Shown here piece after piece: positions 8,169 to 16,292 of a DNA stretch of 40,256 nt (position 1 is the stretch's first letter; the number at the start of each line of letters is the position of its first letter). The notes under the pieces are model-generated. The model ran no database searches. It had not been told where the DNA came from and worked only from the letters and a program-made list of their open reading frames with translations. The translations under genes were made by a program, and so were the position numbers. Source of the DNA: a candidate division TA06 bacterium (GTDB taxonomy: Bacteria > Edwardsbacteria > AC1 > EtOH8); NCBI GenBank assembly GCA_016208585.1, contig JACQXR010000084.1, positions 1 through 40,256 on the forward strand. Direction: 5' to 3'.

Positions 8169-9212
8169 TTATCTTATGATGAAATTTATGGCGCTGGTGG
8201 TATTTTTGCCCAGCACAAATGTTACTTTATTTACAGCATATCCATTTTTTACGGCATAAACCGTAACACTGTCACAAACCTTGACATTGCCCAGATCGGT
8301 TCCCATAACATCCCGCATATTGAATACCGAATCAACCGGAATGTCACTTATAGTGAATGCGCCTTGTGCATCGGTGTAGGTATTGACGCGGGCGGTGGAA
8401 CTATCCACAATGTTTATAAAAACCGGCTTTGTATAACAGAATGTGGAATCGTGCCGGGAAATTGTTAATTCAGAAACAAAATATCCCGATGCCAAAAATA
8501 TGCTACCGTTATCCTTACCATCCCAAGTTACCAAATAAAACCCGGCCGCGCATGTTTGATTTATAAGAGTTCTAACTGCTTGGCCTTTTTGTTTTAGTGT
8601 AAGTGAAACCTGGCTGCTGCCTACCAGCGAATAACCGATAGTTGTGCTGCCACTAAACGGACAAGGGCTTGCGGCACTGAAGCCTTCATCAGGATATATC
8701 GGCGCTGGTCCCAGCCCAATCGGGCCAAAGTAGCTGACTGCCCCGTCAACATCAACCAAACATAACCTGTAATAATAGGTTTGCGTTGCAGATGCTGTTG
8801 TATCCGTATAGGTATAACTGATGACTGAAGAAGAGTTGCCGGCAGCAGGCAGGATGCCAATAACTACAAAATCCGTGTCGGCAACCAGGGATCTTTCAAT
8901 TTCCCATCGCAATGTATTGACTTCAGATTCTGTGACCCAGTTCAGTTGGACGCCATTTACAACCCTGACAGCAGTAAAGCTCTCTACACTGCAGGGCGAT
9001 GCTTTTGCGCTTTGTTTTGCGGCAACGGTAAAATAATATTTTATTTTTATGGCCGCGCTGTCAATGGGGTTACCGGAAGAGTCTTTTACAGTGCCCGTTA
9101 TAATTGTGCTTGTGCCAGGCGCCAAAGGCGTTTCGGTTGGACCGCTGTCTTTACTGCAGCCGGGAAATAACAATACTGCCAATATACAGCTTATGCAGGT
9201 AAATTTAACCAT
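8169..9212 (-). CDS. Secreted lipoprotein with FlgD-like and carboxypeptidase-regulatory-like domains
   Basis: A 347-residue protein of unknown function. The N-terminus is a lipoprotein signal peptide with Cys19 in LLFPGC, a slightly imperfect lipobox. A regulatory-like beta domain follows (GTVKDSSGNPIDSAAIKIKY) and reappears at the C-terminus (TYTDAQGAFTISDIP). The middle has a fibronectin/FlgD-like section (AGFYLVTWDGKDNGSIFLASGYFVSEL). This modular make-up is frequent in surface proteins of FCB-group bacteria. It starts 27 bases after fabD with a good GGAGG site, so it is probably cotranscribed with the fab genes though unrelated to them. Confidence 0.75.
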   Translation of the reverse strand: MVKFTCISCILAVLLFPGCSKDSGPTETPLAPGTSTIITGTVKDSSGNPIDSAAIKIKYYFTVAAKQSAKASPCSVESFTAVRVVNGVQLNWVTESEVNTLRWEIERSLVADTDFVVIGILPAAGNSSSVISYTYTDTTASATQTYYYRLCLVDVDGAVSYFGPIGLGPAPIYPDEGFSAASPCPFSGSTTIGYSLVGSSQVSLTLKQKGQAVRTLINQTCAAGFYLVTWDGKDNGSIFLASGYFVSELTISRHDSTFCYTKPVFINIVDSSTARVNTYTDAQGAFTISDIPVDSVFNMRDVMGTDLGNVKVCDSVTVYAVKNGYAVNKVTFVLGKNTTSAINFIIR

Positions 9213-9239
9213 ACGCCTCCATTCTTCTCGCTTGATGTT

Positions 9240-10178
9240 TCAAACCTTTTTCAGTGCTTCCAGCGTCTCCGCCAGCGTCTTGCTATCCTCCACGTTCAGC
9301 ACGTTGATCTCGGGCGCGATCCGCTTGATCAGCCCTTTCAGCACCCGGCCCGGGCCGCATTCCACCATGGTGGTCACGCCCAACGAGGCCATTTTTTTCA
9401 CCGACTCGTCCCAGCGCACCGGCTTCTTCACCTGTTCTATCAGCAGTTCCTTGATGGTGTCCGGGCTGTGCACTGGTTCGGCCGAGACGTTGGCGATCAC
9501 CGGACAGGCCGGTTCCTTGAAAACCACCTGGTTCAGGGCCCGCCGCATACCGTATTGGGCGATATCCATCAGTTCCGAGTGGAAGGCGCCAGACACCTCA
9601 AGCTGCACCGCCCGCTTGGCCCCCTTGGCCTTGGCCAGCTCCATAGCCTTCTCCACCGCCTTGACCTCGCCCGAGATCACTGTCTGCTCGGCCGAGTTGA
9701 AGTTGGCGGCCTCGACGATGCCCGCTTCCCGGGCCTCATAGCATAACTGCTCCACCACCTTGGGTTCCAGCCCCAGGATAGCCGCCATGGTGCCGGGCTG
9801 AATCTCGCCGGCGATGGACATCAATGACCCGCGGATCCGCACCAATCTGACGGCGTCCTCAAAGGCCAAAGCCCCGGCCGCCACTAAGGCCGAACACTCG
9901 CCCAGGCTGTGCCCGGCGGTGTAATCAAACTTGATGCCCTCTTTTTCAAGGAGCCTGAAAGCGGCTATGGAGTGTATCAAAATGGCCGGCTGGGCATTGT
10001 GGGTCATCCGCAATTCGCCGGGCGTGCTCTTGAAGCAGATCTTGGCGATGTCAAATTTCAGGGCCTGGTTGGCCTTTTCGTAAGCCTCCTTGGCCAGCGG
10101 ATGGTTTTCGTAAAGGTCCTTACCCATGCCCACGTACTGGGCGCCCTGGCCGGGAAATATGAATGCTGTCTTGGACAT
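9240..10178 (-). CDS. fabD: Malonyl CoA-acyl carrier protein transacylase
   Basis: It loads malonyl groups from CoA onto ACP. The active-site Ser91 is in AGHSLGE, the catalytic His is in SGAFHSELM, and the N-terminus has FPGQGAQ. I chose the ATG at 10178, giving 312 residues, over an in-frame start 27 bases upstream. This ATG has AAAGAGGT six bases before it and the protein then begins MSKTAFIFPGQG, as is usual. It follows fabH by about 180 bases. Confidence 0.96.
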   Translation of the reverse strand: MSKTAFIFPGQGAQYVGMGKDLYENHPLAKEAYEKANQALKFDIAKICFKSTPGELRMTHNAQPAILIHSIAAFRLLEKEGIKFDYTAGHSLGECSALVAAGALAFEDAVRLVRIRGSLMSIAGEIQPGTMAAILGLEPKVVEQLCYEAREAGIVEAANFNSAEQTVISGEVKAVEKAMELAKAKGAKRAVQLEVSGAFHSELMDIAQYGMRRALNQVVFKEPACPVIANVSAEPVHSPDTIKELLIEQVKKPVRWDESVKKMASLGVTTMVECGPGRVLKGLIKRIAPEINVLNVEDSKTLAETLEALKKV

Positions 10179-10357
10179 GTTTACCTCTTTAAATTTATGG
10201 GACACTGATGAACACGGATTTTCTATTGTCTACGTTGAAAATAAATACACTTGGATTGCTTCTTCTGCCCAGCATAGATGCCACCTGGCAATGACCAGTA
10301 ACCCTTTTCTGCCTTCAATTTATTTTGCTTTCTGATTTTGTTTTCTGACTTCAACAG

Positions 10358-11338
10358 TTACCAGCGTATCAGTGCCGCGCCCCAGGTGAACCCGGCGCCG
10401 AAAGCCACCAGCATTATCAGGTCGCCTTTCTTTATCTTTCCGTTCCGCACCGCTTCGTCCATGGCGATGGGTATGGAAGCCGCAGAAGTATTGCCGTATT
10501 TCTGGATGTTGATGTATATCTTTTCGTTCCCGGCCCCCAGCCGCTCGGCGATGGCTTTGATGATGCGGATATTGGCCTGGTGGGGAATTAAAAGATTCAG
10601 CTGTTCTTTGCCAATCCCGGCGCTTTCCAACGCCTTGGTCGAGGCATCCAGCATGTTCCTCACGGCATGGGGAAATACCTTGTTGCCGGCCATCTTCACA
10701 CAGTGCATCTTCTCATCCACGGTTTTATGGCTGGCGGGATTCAGCGAGCCACCTCCGGGCATGAAAAGCAGGTCGCCCAGGTTGCCGTCGGCGCCCAGAT
10801 AGGTGGAAAGTATCCCCCGGTCATCGTCCGCCATCCCCAGCACCGCCGCCCCGGCTCCGTCCCCAAACAACACGCAGGTGCCGCGGTCGGTCCAGTCGGT
10901 GATCTTGGTCAGTTCCTCCGCCCCGATTACCAGCACCTTGCGCTTGGGGTCGGCTACTATCAGCGAGCGGGCCAGTTCCAGGCCGTATATAAAACCGGTG
11001 CAGCCGGCCGAAAGATCAAAAGCCGCGGCATTCTTGGCTCCCAATGCGGCTTGCACTATGCAAGCGGTGGAGGGAAACATCATGTCCGGGGTGACCGTAC
11101 CAATCAGGATGAAATCCAGCTCCTCGGGTTTTATTCCGGCAGATTCCAACGCCCTTTTGGCGGCTTCCAAAGACAGTTTGGAGGTCGGGGTTTTTTTGTC
11201 GGAGACATGCCGCTCCTTGATGCCGCTGCGCTGGGTGATCCACTCGTTAGTGGTCTCTACGATCTTTTCCAGATCGGCGTTGGTCAGTATTTTTTCAGGG
11301 ACAAAAGATCCGGTTCCCAGTATGGCTATCCGTTTCAT
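10358..11338 (-). CDS. fabH: 3-oxoacyl-[acyl-carrier-protein] synthase III
   Basis: This enzyme starts fatty acid synthesis by condensing acetyl-CoA (or a branched acyl-CoA) with malonyl-ACP. The catalytic triad is complete: Cys113 in SAGCTGF, His253 in IPHQANIR, Asn283 in YGNTSAAS. It is 326 residues, normal for the family. Its ATG overlaps the plsX stop by 4 bases (ATGA), so the two are translationally coupled. Confidence 0.97.
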   Translation of the reverse strand: MKRIAILGTGSFVPEKILTNADLEKIVETTNEWITQRSGIKERHVSDKKTPTSKLSLEAAKRALESAGIKPEELDFILIGTVTPDMMFPSTACIVQAALGAKNAAAFDLSAGCTGFIYGLELARSLIVADPKRKVLVIGAEELTKITDWTDRGTCVLFGDGAGAAVLGMADDDRGILSTYLGADGNLGDLLFMPGGGSLNPASHKTVDEKMHCVKMAGNKVFPHAVRNMLDASTKALESAGIGKEQLNLLIPHQANIRIIKAIAERLGAGNEKIYINIQKYGNTSAASIPIAMDEAVRNGKIKKGDLIMLVAFGAGFTWGAALIRW

Positions 11339-12471
11339 TTTTCAAATTCCTCTGTGTTAAGGGATTCCAACTGTTCTTGGATATGGCCGTTTACCCGGTG
11401 GGAAACGCAACGGCTGGCTACCAGCACTGCGTTTTTGATGGCCTTGGCGCTGGAACGCCCGTGACAGATAATGCAGACCCCGTTGACACCCAGCAATGGA
11501 GCCCCGCCGTATTCTTCGTAATCAAGATCCTGGGCGAATTTCTTCAAAGCCGGCTTTAATAATAAAGCCCCCAATTGGGCAAAGATACTGGTGTAAATAT
11601 AACGTTTGATGGAGCCGTAGAACATTCGCACCACGCTCTCGGCGAATTTCAGGATGATGTTGCCGATGAACCCGTCGCAGACCACCACGTCGGCCGTGCC
11701 CTTCAGGATATCCTTGCCCTCGATGTTGCCGATGAAATTGAGCGTGCTGGCGGACAGAAGTTCGTGGGCCTTCAGGATGATCTCGCTGCCCTTGGATTTT
11801 TCCTCGCCCACCGACAACAGCCCCACCTTGGGATTGCTGCGGTCAAACACATATTGGGCGTAGGATGATCCCATCAGGGCGAACTGCAATAGATGGTGGG
11901 GCTTGCAGTCCAGGTTGGCCCCCACGTCTATCATGATGCAACCGCCGTGCTCGGTGGGCATGAAACTGGCGATGGCCGGCCGGGTCACGCCCTTTAGCCT
12001 TCCCAGCTCAAACAGTGCCGCCGCCATCACCGCCCCGGTGTTGCCGGTGGAAATGAAGGCCTGGGCTTTATTCTCTTTCTGCAGCCTTAAGCCCACCAGA
12101 ATGGAGGAATCTCGTTTGCGCCGTAAAGCGTCGGTGGGCGACTCGTGCATCTCCACGGTCTGGGAGGCATGGACCACCTCCACCCCGTATTTTTTCAGGT
12201 CATCCTCTTCATACTTCTCTTCGCCAACCCCCTGGGCCAATTCGGTCTTGATGGCCACTTCATCGCCCACCAGCATCACCTTATAACGGCCCTTGGAAAG
12301 TTTGGCTGCCTGGATGGCGCCTTCGATGATGGGAGCCGGGCCGTGGTCACCGCCCATGGCATCAACCACCACGGTAACTGTCTCAGTACCTTTGGGTATC
12401 TGAGACAGTCCTGCTCCGTTGGTCAACTCCTGATTTTTAGCAGACCTTTTTTTATGGGATTTAGGGCCCAT
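11335..12471 (-). CDS. plsX: Phosphate acyltransferase PlsX
   Basis: It makes acyl-phosphate from acyl-ACP for phosphatidic acid synthesis. The diagnostic VVDAMGGDHGP is near residue 37, followed by STGNTGAVMAAALFELGRLKG and IGNIEGKDI. The ATG at 12471 gives 378 residues with a 30-residue lysine/serine-rich extension before the usual N-terminus. No clear ribosome site precedes that ATG. A GTG inside TVTVVVDAMGG (about residue 32) is a possible alternative start, so the first 30 residues are uncertain. It is cotranscribed with rpmF and fabH. Confidence 0.95.
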   Translation of the reverse strand: MGPKSHKKRSAKNQELTNGAGLSQIPKGTETVTVVVDAMGGDHGPAPIIEGAIQAAKLSKGRYKVMLVGDEVAIKTELAQGVGEEKYEEDDLKKYGVEVVHASQTVEMHESPTDALRRKRDSSILVGLRLQKENKAQAFISTGNTGAVMAAALFELGRLKGVTRPAIASFMPTEHGGCIMIDVGANLDCKPHHLLQFALMGSSYAQYVFDRSNPKVGLLSVGEEKSKGSEIILKAHELLSASTLNFIGNIEGKDILKGTADVVVCDGFIGNIILKFAESVVRMFYGSIKRYIYTSIFAQLGALLLKPALKKFAQDLDYEEYGGAPLLGVNGVCIICHGRSSAKAIKNAVLVASRCVSHRVNGHIQEQLESLNTEEFEK

Positions 12472-12501
12472 TTTTATAAAAGTAACGGTTTAAATTATAA
12501 C

Positions 12502-12684
12502 TTATACTTCTTTAATGGCAACGATTTCCCGCCCACCGTAATAACCACAATTAGAGCAGGCCCGGTGCGGCAAACGAGGCTGATGGCAGTGGAAACAATT
12601 TACCAGATTCGGCTGTACCAACTTCCAGTTGGCCCGGCGCTTGTTGGTGCGGGAATTCGAGTGTCTTCTCTTCGGGACTGGCAT
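12502..12684 (-). CDS. rpmF: 50S ribosomal protein L32
   Basis: The 60-residue basic protein starts MPVPKRRHSNSRTNKRRANW, which is diagnostic of L32. It keeps all four zinc cysteines (Cys30, Cys33, Cys43, Cys46), so it is the zinc-binding form. It has a strong AAGGAGATATAAA ribosome site. The rpmF-plsX-fabH order is the common bacterial arrangement; the DUF177/YceD gene usually ahead of rpmF is absent here and ddl takes that place. Confidence 0.97.
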   Translation of the reverse strand: MPVPKRRHSNSRTNKRRANWKLVQPNLVNCFHCHQPRLPHRACSNCGYYGGREIVAIKEV

Positions 12685-12721
12685 TTTATATCTCCTTTGT
12701 TAAAATAAATGGCTGTGATCG

Positions 12722-13684
12722 CTATAACCGTTTTCTGGCGCTGTCAAGTATCTCCAAAACCACCTGGTCGTACTCCATCCCTTCGGCCTTGGCCTCGGCC
12801 GGCAGGTCGGAAAGATCTGTCATTCCCGGAGTGGTGTTTACCTCAAGAACATATACTGTGCCCGAACGGTCGACTATGGCGTCCACCCGGGACCAGCCAT
12901 GACAACCCAGGGCCTGGTGAGCCTGAAGGGTGACCTGCTGAACCTTGGCGTAAATGCTTCCCGGCAGCCGGGCCGGGACATGAAACTCCGTCATGCCGCC
13001 AGTGTATTTGGCCTGATAATCGTAGAATTCGTTTTTAGGCATTAATTCCAGCACCGGCAAAGCCCTGGCCTTTACGCCGCAGCCTAAGATCCCCACTGTA
13101 ACGTTCATTCCCTGAATGAAGCGCTCGGCCATCGCCTGCCCGTATTTTTTATGAACCTGAATAAATGATTTTACCGCCTGTTCCTGGTTTTTGGCAATGG
13201 AAACCCCCAATGAGGAACCTTCATCCACCGGTTTGATTACCAGCGGCAGTCCCAGTCCATCTACCGCTTCATGGGCCGCCGTTTTGGGATCCTGATGCGG
13301 TCCGGCCCAGCAGTATTCCGGGGTGGGTATTTTTTGTCCGGTGAATATCTTCTTGGAAAAAATCTTGTTCATGGCCAGGGCCGAAGACAGTACCCCCGAA
13401 CCGGTATACGGGATGTCCATCATCTCCAGCAGGCCCTGAACCGTGCCGTCCTCGCCATATTTCCCGTGTAGGATCACAAAAGCCGCATCGATTTTCTTGT
13501 GTCTCAACTCGGTTCCCAGATCCAGTCCGACATTTACAGCCACCGCTTGCAATTCCTGGCGCTTAAGCGCCTTCAGTACATTTTGGCCGGAACGCAATGA
13601 GACCTCACGTTCTCCCGACCTGCCTCCCATCAGAACGGCAATCCTCTTGCCGCTGAAATATTTTATGATCTGTCGGCTGTTCAA
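12722..13684 (-). CDS. ddl: D-alanine--D-alanine ligase
   Basis: This ATP-grasp enzyme makes the D-Ala-D-Ala dipeptide for peptidoglycan. The N-terminal VLMGGRSGEREVSLRSG loop, the VKPVDEGSSLGVS ATP-binding segment and the C-terminal EVNTTPGMTDLS (metal- and substrate-binding Glu and Asn) are all present. It is 320 residues. The first usable start is TTG at 13684, with GGACAGGG upstream. It ends 37 bases before rpmF. No ftsQ/murC neighbours are present, so it is outside the usual division cluster. Confidence 0.94.
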   Translation of the reverse strand: MNSRQIIKYFSGKRIAVLMGGRSGEREVSLRSGQNVLKALKRQELQAVAVNVGLDLGTELRHKKIDAAFVILHGKYGEDGTVQGLLEMMDIPYTGSGVLSSALAMNKIFSKKIFTGQKIPTPEYCWAGPHQDPKTAAHEAVDGLGLPLVIKPVDEGSSLGVSIAKNQEQAVKSFIQVHKKYGQAMAERFIQGMNVTVGILGCGVKARALPVLELMPKNEFYDYQAKYTGGMTEFHVPARLPGSIYAKVQQVTLQAHQALGCHGWSRVDAIVDRSGTVYVLEVNTTPGMTDLSDLPAEAKAEGMEYDQVVLEILDSARKRL

Positions 13685-14048
13685 GCTTTGCCCTGTCCAG
13701 AAAAAATTTAAGTGTTGAACTTTGGCAAATTCGAAATTCTAATACCGAATCCGCCGCAGGCGGACTAAACAAATTCAAATTAATAAATTTCAAAAAATTT
13801 CAATTATTTGGAGATTCAGACATTGGATCATTTATCCGCCTTCGCAGAAGACCACGGGCTATGCCCGTGGATGAATGCGCATCAGGCAGGTAGATGCTAC
13901 GGCGGATGTCGCTGATTACTCAAGGCGGATAACCCCGCCACTGGCGGGGTAACCTAGGGAAAGGAACCACGGGCTTTGCCCGTGGGGCTCCATATTTGCG
14001 GCATTTAGGTATTACTGAATTTGGGCTTTTTACCAAAGTTCAGTATAT
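13685..14048. repeat. Gene-free stretch with REP-like hairpins
   Basis: No gene is supported. Three compact palindromes are visible: CCACGGGC/GCCCGTGG at 13852-13870 and again at 13967-13985, and ACCCCGCC/GGCGGGGT around 13931-13949. ATCCGCC (about 13836) and GGCGGAT (about 13903) flank the first. The same CCAC..GTGG design recurs at 26593-26612. These look like small dispersed extragenic palindromes, not terminators, because none is followed by a T run. Confidence 0.6.
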
Positions 14049-14249
14049 TATTACTCGGAGCATATATTAGTGGACATTCCCGATTCTATCAACCCAATAT
14101 TATTTGCGTATTTCGGGTATTTTGGTGGAAAAAAGTCTACTATTGGTTCGGCTTACTTCGGCAAGCTCAGTACAAGTCACTCACCACAGAGCTTGCCCTG
14201 AATATGACCGATATTTAGGCCGGTGAAGGGTATCCGCTTTGAGTAGTAT
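14049..14249. repeat. MITE-like intergenic element, copy B (longest)
   Basis: This is about 201 bp with imperfect terminal inverted repeats TATTACTCGGAGCATATA (14049-14066) and TATCCGCTTTGAGTAGTA (14231-14248). The inner TAGTGGAC...GTCTACTA pair matches copy A. A block of more than 60 bases from about 14134 to 14198 is almost identical to copy A, and the right half matches copy C. Its right end is 2 bases from the pdxJ stop codon, so it may supply the 3' end of that transcript. Confidence 0.8.
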
Positions 14250-14251
14250 CT

Positions 14252-14995
14252 TCAGCGTTTTAACAGTTTGACCATGCCTCGGACGGCCTTGGTTAGGCCG
14301 ACCAGCACTGCTTCGGCAATTATCGAATGCCCGATGTTAAGCTCGGTTATCTGGGGTATTTTTGTCACCGGCCTGACGTTTAAATAATTAAGCCCATGCC
14401 CGGCGTGAACCTCCAGTCCCAATCCTTCGGCCAACCGGGCGGCCTTGGCCAGCCGGTCAAGCTGAAAAGCCACCCTGCGGCTGTTCCCGGGCACCGCTTT
14501 CCAGGCCAGGGCATAGGCGTTGGTATTCAATTCCACCGCCCTGGCTCCCAGTTTTTCGGCCGTCCTTATCTGGACTTCATCCGGCTCGATGAACAGGGTT
14601 GATTTGATCCCGGCCTGGTTCAGCGTTTTGACCGCCACGGCCACCCGGCTTTTGGCTTTGATTAAATCCAGGCCGCCCTCGGTGGTTATTTCATCGGGAT
14701 TTTCCGGGACCAGACAGACGGCATCAGGCTTTATCTTCAGGGCAGTGGCCATCATCGGGCCGGTAGCCGCCATCTCGATATTGAGATGAGTCTTCACAGT
14801 TTTAGACAGTCTCAATAAATCCCGGTCCTGAATATGCCTCCGGTCGGAACGCAGATGCACAGTGATGCCGGCTGCCCCGGCCTTTTCGGCCAGGCCGGCC
14901 GCGGCCACCGGATCAGGCAATATGGCCTGTCTGGCTTGCCTTAGGGTGGCCACATGGTCTATGTTGACGCCCAGGCGTACTTTTTTCAGTTTCAA
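14252..14995 (-). CDS. pdxJ: Pyridoxine 5'-phosphate synthase
   Basis: It condenses 1-deoxy-xylulose 5-phosphate with 3-amino-2-oxopropyl phosphate in vitamin B6 synthesis. It shows the family's LGVNIDHVATLRQAR start, GITVHLRSDRRHIQDRD, the NIEMAAT strand, VELNTNAYA and VHAGHGLNY. It is 247 residues. The start is TTG at 14995, supported by GAGG seven bases upstream. It stands alone, with a gap of 268 bases upstream. Confidence 0.95.
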   Translation of the reverse strand: MKLKKVRLGVNIDHVATLRQARQAILPDPVAAAGLAEKAGAAGITVHLRSDRRHIQDRDLLRLSKTVKTHLNIEMAATGPMMATALKIKPDAVCLVPENPDEITTEGGLDLIKAKSRVAVAVKTLNQAGIKSTLFIEPDEVQIRTAEKLGARAVELNTNAYALAWKAVPGNSRRVAFQLDRLAKAARLAEGLGLEVHAGHGLNYLNVRPVTKIPQITELNIGHSIIAEAVLVGLTKAVRGMVKLLKR

Positions 14996-15065
14996 TTGGT
15001 ATCCTCGACCCCTGATAAACCAGAACTATAAGGAATCCCTGAAAGACAGGAAAATATTTCTCGGT

Positions 15066-15103
15066 TTCCTGCCTGCCTGCCGTAGCCCCGGCGAAGGCAG
15101 GAA
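15066..15103. repeat. Short palindromic repeat
   Basis: Arms TTCCTGCC and GGCAGGAA bracket a loop holding CCGTAGCCCCGGCGAA. The motif family (GCCTGCC...GAAGGCAGG) recurs in degenerate form near 16120-16150. It is in the non-coding gap between pdxJ and the DUF3098-like gene; nothing else is recognisable there except the hairpin at 15188-15242. Confidence 0.5.
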
Positions 15104-15187
15104 TTCCTGATAAAAACTTATTGGTTATTATTTCCCTTAAGTAATTATCAAAGCTTTGCTTTACGGGTCAATCTTCGGGGCAACAAT

Positions 15188-15242
15188 AAACCACGGACAG
15201 TAGCCTTGCAGATTTTTACTGCATCCGCTTAGACCGTGGTTT
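15188..15242 (-). terminator. Possible terminator of the DUF3098-like gene
   Basis: A 9-bp stem AAACCACGG/CCGTGGTTT encloses an inner TGCAG/CTGCA stem, starting 22 bases past the stop at 15264. The T run after it on the minus strand is weak (TATTGTTG), so termination is only plausible. Confidence 0.4.
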
Positions 15243-15263
15243 AAAATATTTAAGCCCGCCCGG

Positions 15264-15554
15264 TTACTTGACGATGATGGCCGCCGGTATTACCACGCAA
15301 TAGCCCAGCACCAGCATTATCGGGGCCAGGTTCATGGTCAGCCAGCCATCCACCCCGCCCTTAAAAGGATGAACAAAGGGAAATCCGCCCCCGAAAACCG
15401 GGCTGGTCAGGAACAAAAAACCCAATACGATCAGAGCCAAAGCCGCCCCGAACAAAATATAATTCTTGCGGGTAAAACCCAAGGGAGTCTCTACCACTTG
15501 GACCTGTTTATCCGGGGTTGCCTTACTTTTGTTTTTTAATTCTTTTTTTGACAT
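15264..15554 (-). CDS. Small two-helix membrane protein, DUF3098-like
   Basis: The 96-residue protein has a lysine-rich cytoplasmic start, a first hydrophobic helix (about 31-50) introduced by GFTRKNYILFG, a glycine-rich connector and a second helix (about 75-95) with LAPIMLVLGYCVVIPAAI. This pattern resembles the DUF3098 family known mostly from Bacteroidetes and relatives. The function is unknown. It is monocistronic, with its own strong promoter 25 bases upstream and an AAGGAA ribosome site. Confidence 0.75.
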   Translation of the reverse strand: MSKKELKNKSKATPDKQVQVVETPLGFTRKNYILFGAALALIVLGFLFLTSPVFGGGFPFVHPFKGGVDGWLTMNLAPIMLVLGYCVVIPAAIIVK

Positions 15555-15579
15555 ATTATTTCCTTACATCTAAATTTTA

Positions 15580-15608
15580 AGTATACTATTTTAATGGCCT
15601 TTTGTCAA
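15580..15608 (-). promoter_or_regulatory. Near-consensus sigma-70 promoter of the DUF3098-like gene
   Basis: On the minus strand TTGACA (15608-15603), a 17-base spacer and TATACT (15585-15580) are followed by the ATG 25 bases further on. The -35 box is perfect and the -10 box differs at one position. Confidence 0.75.
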
Positions 15609-16162
15609 GATGAAACCTAACAGATGAAACCTATCATTTTGAATCAAAAGCCGTAAACGGCCTAAGAGTTTATCCTTAAATAAGCTTTGGGTCAGCATAA
15701 ACGAGCGAAAAGGCATGTGGTGAGCCTGTCGAACCATGCCAGACAAGGAACGCGAGTGAAGCGTATCCACAGCGATACGGTGAATGAGCGTGACGCAGTA
15801 TGGCGAATGAGCGTGACGCAGTATGGCGGTTTTGCAGCCGTTTATGCCCAAATTGTTATTTGAGGATAAGCTCTAAGACAGGGAAACAGTATTGGCTCTT
15901 AACCCAGCCTTTCCTCCTACGTCAAGACTTCCACCTTCGCTTACGCGGGGCCTGCCCCGTTGACGTGAACGGGGGCGGACCACCGCCTATAGCCACCGCC
16001 GTTGGGCGGGGCAAACGGGGCAAGCAGGTTGGCGGATAAATAAGGGCTGGGTTAAGGATGCCCAGCGAAGGTCGTCGCGGCCATTCAGGGCCTTACCCGT
16101 GGTAAGCTTGCCTGCACGCCTGCCTATGCCGAAGCGGCTACGCGCAGGCTTGTCAAACCAGG
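15609..16162. other. Gene-free repeat-rich stretch
   Basis: No convincing gene. It contains a perfect tandem duplication of a 23-base unit (GAATGAGCGTGACGCAGTAT + GGC, 15782-15827), one copy of the dispersed GAGCCTGTCGAACC motif (15717-15735), and GC-rich palindromic patches around 15940-16030 (for example CGGGGCCTGCCCCG). Any ORF here is built from these repeats. It joins directly onto MITE copy C. Confidence 0.55.
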
Positions 16163-16277
16163 TTCACTATTAGTTCGGCTTACTTCGGAAAGCTCAGTAC
16201 AAGTTGCTCACCACAGAGCTTGCCCTGAATATGACCGATATTTAGGTCGGTGAAGGGTATCCGCTCCCATTAGTAAA
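16163..16277. repeat. MITE-like element, copy C (left end missing)
   Basis: This corresponds to the right-hand 110 bases of copy B with few mismatches, ending in TATCCGCTCCCATTAGTAA. That right end is closer to the inverse of copy A's left end (ATTACTAATGGGAGTGAATA) than to B's own right end, which supports real terminal inverted repeats. It stops 16 bases before the M6 peptidase gene's stop codon. Confidence 0.75.
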
Positions 16278-16292
16278 GCCCCCGGAATCGTG

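Noticed and set aside
15591-15851. 86-codon minus-strand ORF
   Set aside because: It is built from the 23-base tandem duplication and the dispersed GAGCCTGTCGAACC repeat, and has no ribosome site.
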